64,000 nt of DNA from Bin75 sp965223955 (lineage in GTDB: Bacteria; Nitrospirota; Nitrospiria; Nitrospirales; UBA8639). A program made the translations under genes and the position numbers. The stretch covers positions 1 to 64,000 of the forward strand of contig OZ245029.1 of NCBI GenBank assembly GCA_965223955.1, given 5' to 3'. How positions within the stretch are numbered: the stretch's first letter is position 1; each line of letters opens with the position of its first letter. This document shows positions 61,837 through 64,000 of this stretch, piece by piece. A model generated the notes under the pieces. That model did not search any database and was not told the origin of the DNA. It saw only the letters and a list, made by a program, of their open reading frames with translations.

Positions 61837-62345
61837 AGCCGTTCCCGGACCATATGGCCGTTGAACAAGCAGATCCCTGGACCCTTGCCCTGTCGTCACC
61901 TTCGCAAACCGAGACATTCGGCTCAACCATCGGCCGTCGTCTTGAGCGGGGCGCGGTCATCACGCTCGTTGGTGAGTTGGGCTCCGGGAAAACGACGTTT
62001 GTCCGCGGCGTCGCCCTGGGTGCAGGACTCGATCCCCACGTCGTCAGCAGTCCCACCTTTACCTTTATTCAAGAATACGTCGGACCCCTTATGCTTGCCC
62101 ACGTTGATTTGTATCGACTGGAACAGTCGACGGAATTGGCTGACACGGGATTGGCCGAATATTTTAACGGAGACTTCGTTGTCCTCATTGAATGGGCTGA
62201 CCGGCTGCCTGCCGCGTGGTTGCCCGATGACTATCTTTCGATTCATTTTCTCCATACGGGAAAAAACATTCGTCGCGTGAAGGTTCAAGCTTTCGGGCCA
62301 CGGAGCCGCGGTCTTCTTCACGCGATCATGCCGGGCTCAAGGTAG
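61833..62345 (+). CDS. tsaE: tRNA threonylcarbamoyladenosine biosynthesis ATPase TsaE
   Basis: ATPase needed with TsaB and TsaD for t6A37 modification of tRNA. 170 residues with a GTG start overlapping the nnr stop by 4 bp. Walker A GELGSGKTTFVRGVALGAGL, switch SSPTFTFIQEYVGPLMLAHV and DLYRLEQSTELADTGLAEYF, and VVLIEWADRLPAAWLPDDYL near the end. The ATG at 61854 is an alternative start. Confidence 0.94.
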   Translation: MKPFPDHMAVEQADPWTLALSSPSQTETFGSTIGRRLERGAVITLVGELGSGKTTFVRGVALGAGLDPHVVSSPTFTFIQEYVGPLMLAHVDLYRLEQSTELADTGLAEYFNGDFVVLIEWADRLPAAWLPDDYLSIHFLHTGKNIRRVKVQAFGPRSRGLLHAIMPGSR

Positions 62346-62352
62346 CGTCCTC

Positions 62353-64000
62353 ATGGGTCAATCCGAACTGAAGCCACTGCTGAAACAATATTGGGACATC
62401 AAACAACACTACCCGGATACGATTGTTTTTTTTCGCGTGGGTGATTTCTATGAAATGTTTTACGAGGACGCGAAAGAGGCCGCTGCCCTGCTCAATATCG
62501 CCCTGACGACCAGGGACAAGAACAGCCTCAACCCCGTTCCCCTCTGTGGGGTGCCGTATCACGCGGCCACGAACTATCTGGCCAAGTTACTGAAAGCCGG
62601 GAAAACCGTTGCGCTCTGCGAGCAGGTGGAAGACCCAAAATCGGCCAAAGGACTGGTCAGACGAGAGGTCGTACGACTCTACACCCCCGGCACGATTTTC
62701 GACGATGAGTTACTGGACGCCAAAGCGGCCAACTTCCTGGCGGCCTTATCCGTTCAACCCGATCCGGCCCATTCGCGTTGCTGCTTTGGGCTCGCCTCGA
62801 TCGATCTTTCGACCGGACAATTTCTCATTGCGGAATTTTCCGGGCAGGACTCGATGCTGGACGAACTCATCCGCCTGGGCCCTCAAGAAGTGATTATCCC
62901 TGACAAGACGGAAGCGATCGCGCTCGACAGGCTCCTGGAACCCCTGCGGTTACCTCGCGTGACGAAACAGCCCTCTACCTATTTCGAATTGAACGCTTCG
63001 CAGGACCTGCTCCGGGCTCATTTCGAGGTCGACCGCGTGGACATGCTTGGACTCTCTCCCACAGGGCCCGGTGTCCTAGCCGGCGGATGCATTCTGCGTT
63101 ATCTGAAGCATACCCAACCGACGCTGGAGCACCGCCATATCCAAAAACCGGAACTCCTTGAACCCACTCGGGAGATGCACCTGGACGCCATGACCATGCG
63201 TAACCTGGAACTGGTCGAGGCGTTACATCCCGATCAACAACACTCCACCTTGCTGTCGGTTCTCGATCACACGGTCACGGCGATGGGAAGCCGGCTTTTA
63301 CGGCAATGGATCGTTCGTCCCCTGATTGACAACGAATCCATTCAACTCCGGCTCAATGCGGTGTCCACGTTCATGGAAAACCTGAAGCTTCGCCTGCACG
63401 TTCGTTCGTGCTTACAAGACCTGCATGACCTCGAGCGATTAAGCAGCCGCGTGGTGATGGGAACGGCCACTCCGCGGGACGTTCTTCGTTTAAAAGAATC
63501 CCTAAGAATTCTCCCGCAGCTTTTTCTGCTTTTCGACGGCATTGCCGATCCTCTTGTCAAATCCGTCTTGCAGCGGTGGGATGCCCTTCCGGATGTCACC
63601 GCGCTTATTGAGGACTCCATTGACCCCAACGTGCCGGCTTCCATCAAAGAAGGACCGATCTTTCGAGACGGTGTTGATCCCACCATCGATGAGCTGCGAA
63701 ACGTGACCCGCAATGGCGTGCAATGGTTGACCGATCTGGAACAACGCGAACGAGAGCAGAGCGGCATTGATTCGCTAAAAATCAAATACAACCAGATATT
63801 CGGATACTATTTCGAAGTCACGAAAGCCAACCTGTCTCGTGTGCCGGAATATTTTCGACGGAAACAAACACTGGTGAATGCCGAACGGTATACGACTGAA
63901 GACCTGGAACGGATTGAAGCCCAACTGTCCGGGACCAAGGAGACGTTACGACGCGCCGAGCAAGAACGTTTTCAGGCGATGCTGCAACAGATGGCCCGCC
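62353..64000 (+). CDS. mutS: DNA mismatch repair protein MutS (5' part)
   Basis: Mismatch recognition protein. It starts 7 bp after tsaE (MGQSELKPLLKQYWDIKQHY) and is open to the window end, giving about 549 residues of the usual 850 to 870. Domain I shows FRVGDFYEMFYEDAKEAAAL (mismatch-wedge region with Phe-x-Glu) and NPVPLCGVPYHAATNYLAKL. The connector and lever regions follow (RNLELVEALHPDQQHSTLLS, TVTAMGSRLLRQWIVRPLID, IFGYYFEVTKANLSRVPEYF). The ATPase domain lies beyond the window. Confidence 0.95.
   Translation, partial: MGQSELKPLLKQYWDIKQHYPDTIVFFRVGDFYEMFYEDAKEAAALLNIALTTRDKNSLNPVPLCGVPYHAATNYLAKLLKAGKTVALCEQVEDPKSAKGLVRREVVRLYTPGTIFDDELLDAKAANFLAALSVQPDPAHSRCCFGLASIDLSTGQFLIAEFSGQDSMLDELIRLGPQEVIIPDKTEAIALDRLLEPLRLPRVTKQPSTYFELNASQDLLRAHFEVDRVDMLGLSPTGPGVLAGGCILRYLKHTQPTLEHRHIQKPELLEPTREMHLDAMTMRNLELVEALHPDQQHSTLLSVLDHTVTAMGSRLLRQWIVRPLIDNESIQLRLNAVSTFMENLKLRLHVRSCLQDLHDLERLSSRVVMGTATPRDVLRLKESLRILPQLFLLFDGIADPLVKSVLQRWDALPDVTALIEDSIDPNVPASIKEGPIFRDGVDPTIDELRNVTRNGVQWLTDLEQREREQSGIDSLKIKYNQIFGYYFEVTKANLSRVPEYFRRKQTLVNAERYTTEDLERIEAQLSGTKETLRRAEQERFQAMLQQMAR

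Overview
Organism and overall character. This is a bacterial chromosome segment of moderately high G+C with dense housekeeping operons, broken up by repeat-rich accessory stretches. The gene set points to an autotroph-like, amino-acid prototrophic Gram-negative: complete or near-complete histidine and aspartate-family pathways, citramalate synthase for isoleucine, a short-form HisG, an alginate_exp-type outer-membrane porin, a Tat component pair and an ArnT-like glycosyltransferase. The linkage rho-rpmE-prfA-prmC-murA-hisGDBHAF(IE)-dnaG-rpoD resembles Nitrospirota (Nitrospira-like) genomes. That assignment is inference from familiarity with gene order, not from a search. 

Layout. 1-15.2 kb (minus strand): one long run from rho to rpoD covering termination, L31, RF1 and its methylase, MurA, the his genes, primase and the primary sigma factor. 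15.2-23.3 kb: small genes (DUF2203, YciI, EVE, PGPGW-like, CstA, YajQ, a HicBA toxin-antitoxin pair), an interrupted IS481-family element and a lipoprotein. 23.3-30.4 kb: an accessory zone with a lipoprotein carrying a catalytically dead caspase-like domain, an orphan TacA-like antitoxin, two small DUF1640-like coiled-coil membrane proteins, a decayed gene, an AT-rich patch with dyads, and many interspersed repeats. 30.4-40 kb: porin, TatB/TatA-like proteins, a MidA-like methyltransferase, a secreted protein, and an envelope-glycan cluster (GT2, LAB_N, GT39, PAP2). 40-42.3 kb: a HIRAN-domain protein overlapping a HipA-like kinase, with a palindrome upstream. 42.3-52.5 kb: beta-propeller protein, M1-type metallopeptidase, FtsY, YbeY, PhoH, MutM, two small proteins, DUF1295 protein, tRNA-Pro(GGG), MerR-like regulator and IHF-alpha. 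52.5-59.3 kb (minus): alaC-hom-thrC-lysC-cimA, the aspartate-family/isoleucine cluster. 59.4-64 kb (plus): pdxJ, nnr, tsaE and the 5' part of mutS. 

How it fits together. Two divergent promoters near 59.3-59.5 kb drive the amino-acid cluster and the pdxJ-nnr-tsaE-mutS run. The dnaG-rpoD pair has its own strong sigma-70-type promoter at 3.74 kb. The most distinctive feature is the repeat landscape: a MITE-like family with about 27-28 bp terminal inverted repeats (four paired copies, several solo ends), G/C-rich hairpins that have themselves been used as insertion targets (once by the IS481 element, with a 6 bp target duplication), and repeat units that have become part of the coding sequence of rpoD and a methyltransferase and have duplicated the ftsY start region. 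The best candidates for undescribed biology are the HIRAN/HipA-like kinase pair, the pseudo-caspase lipoprotein with its uncharacterised downstream gene, and the MITE family.
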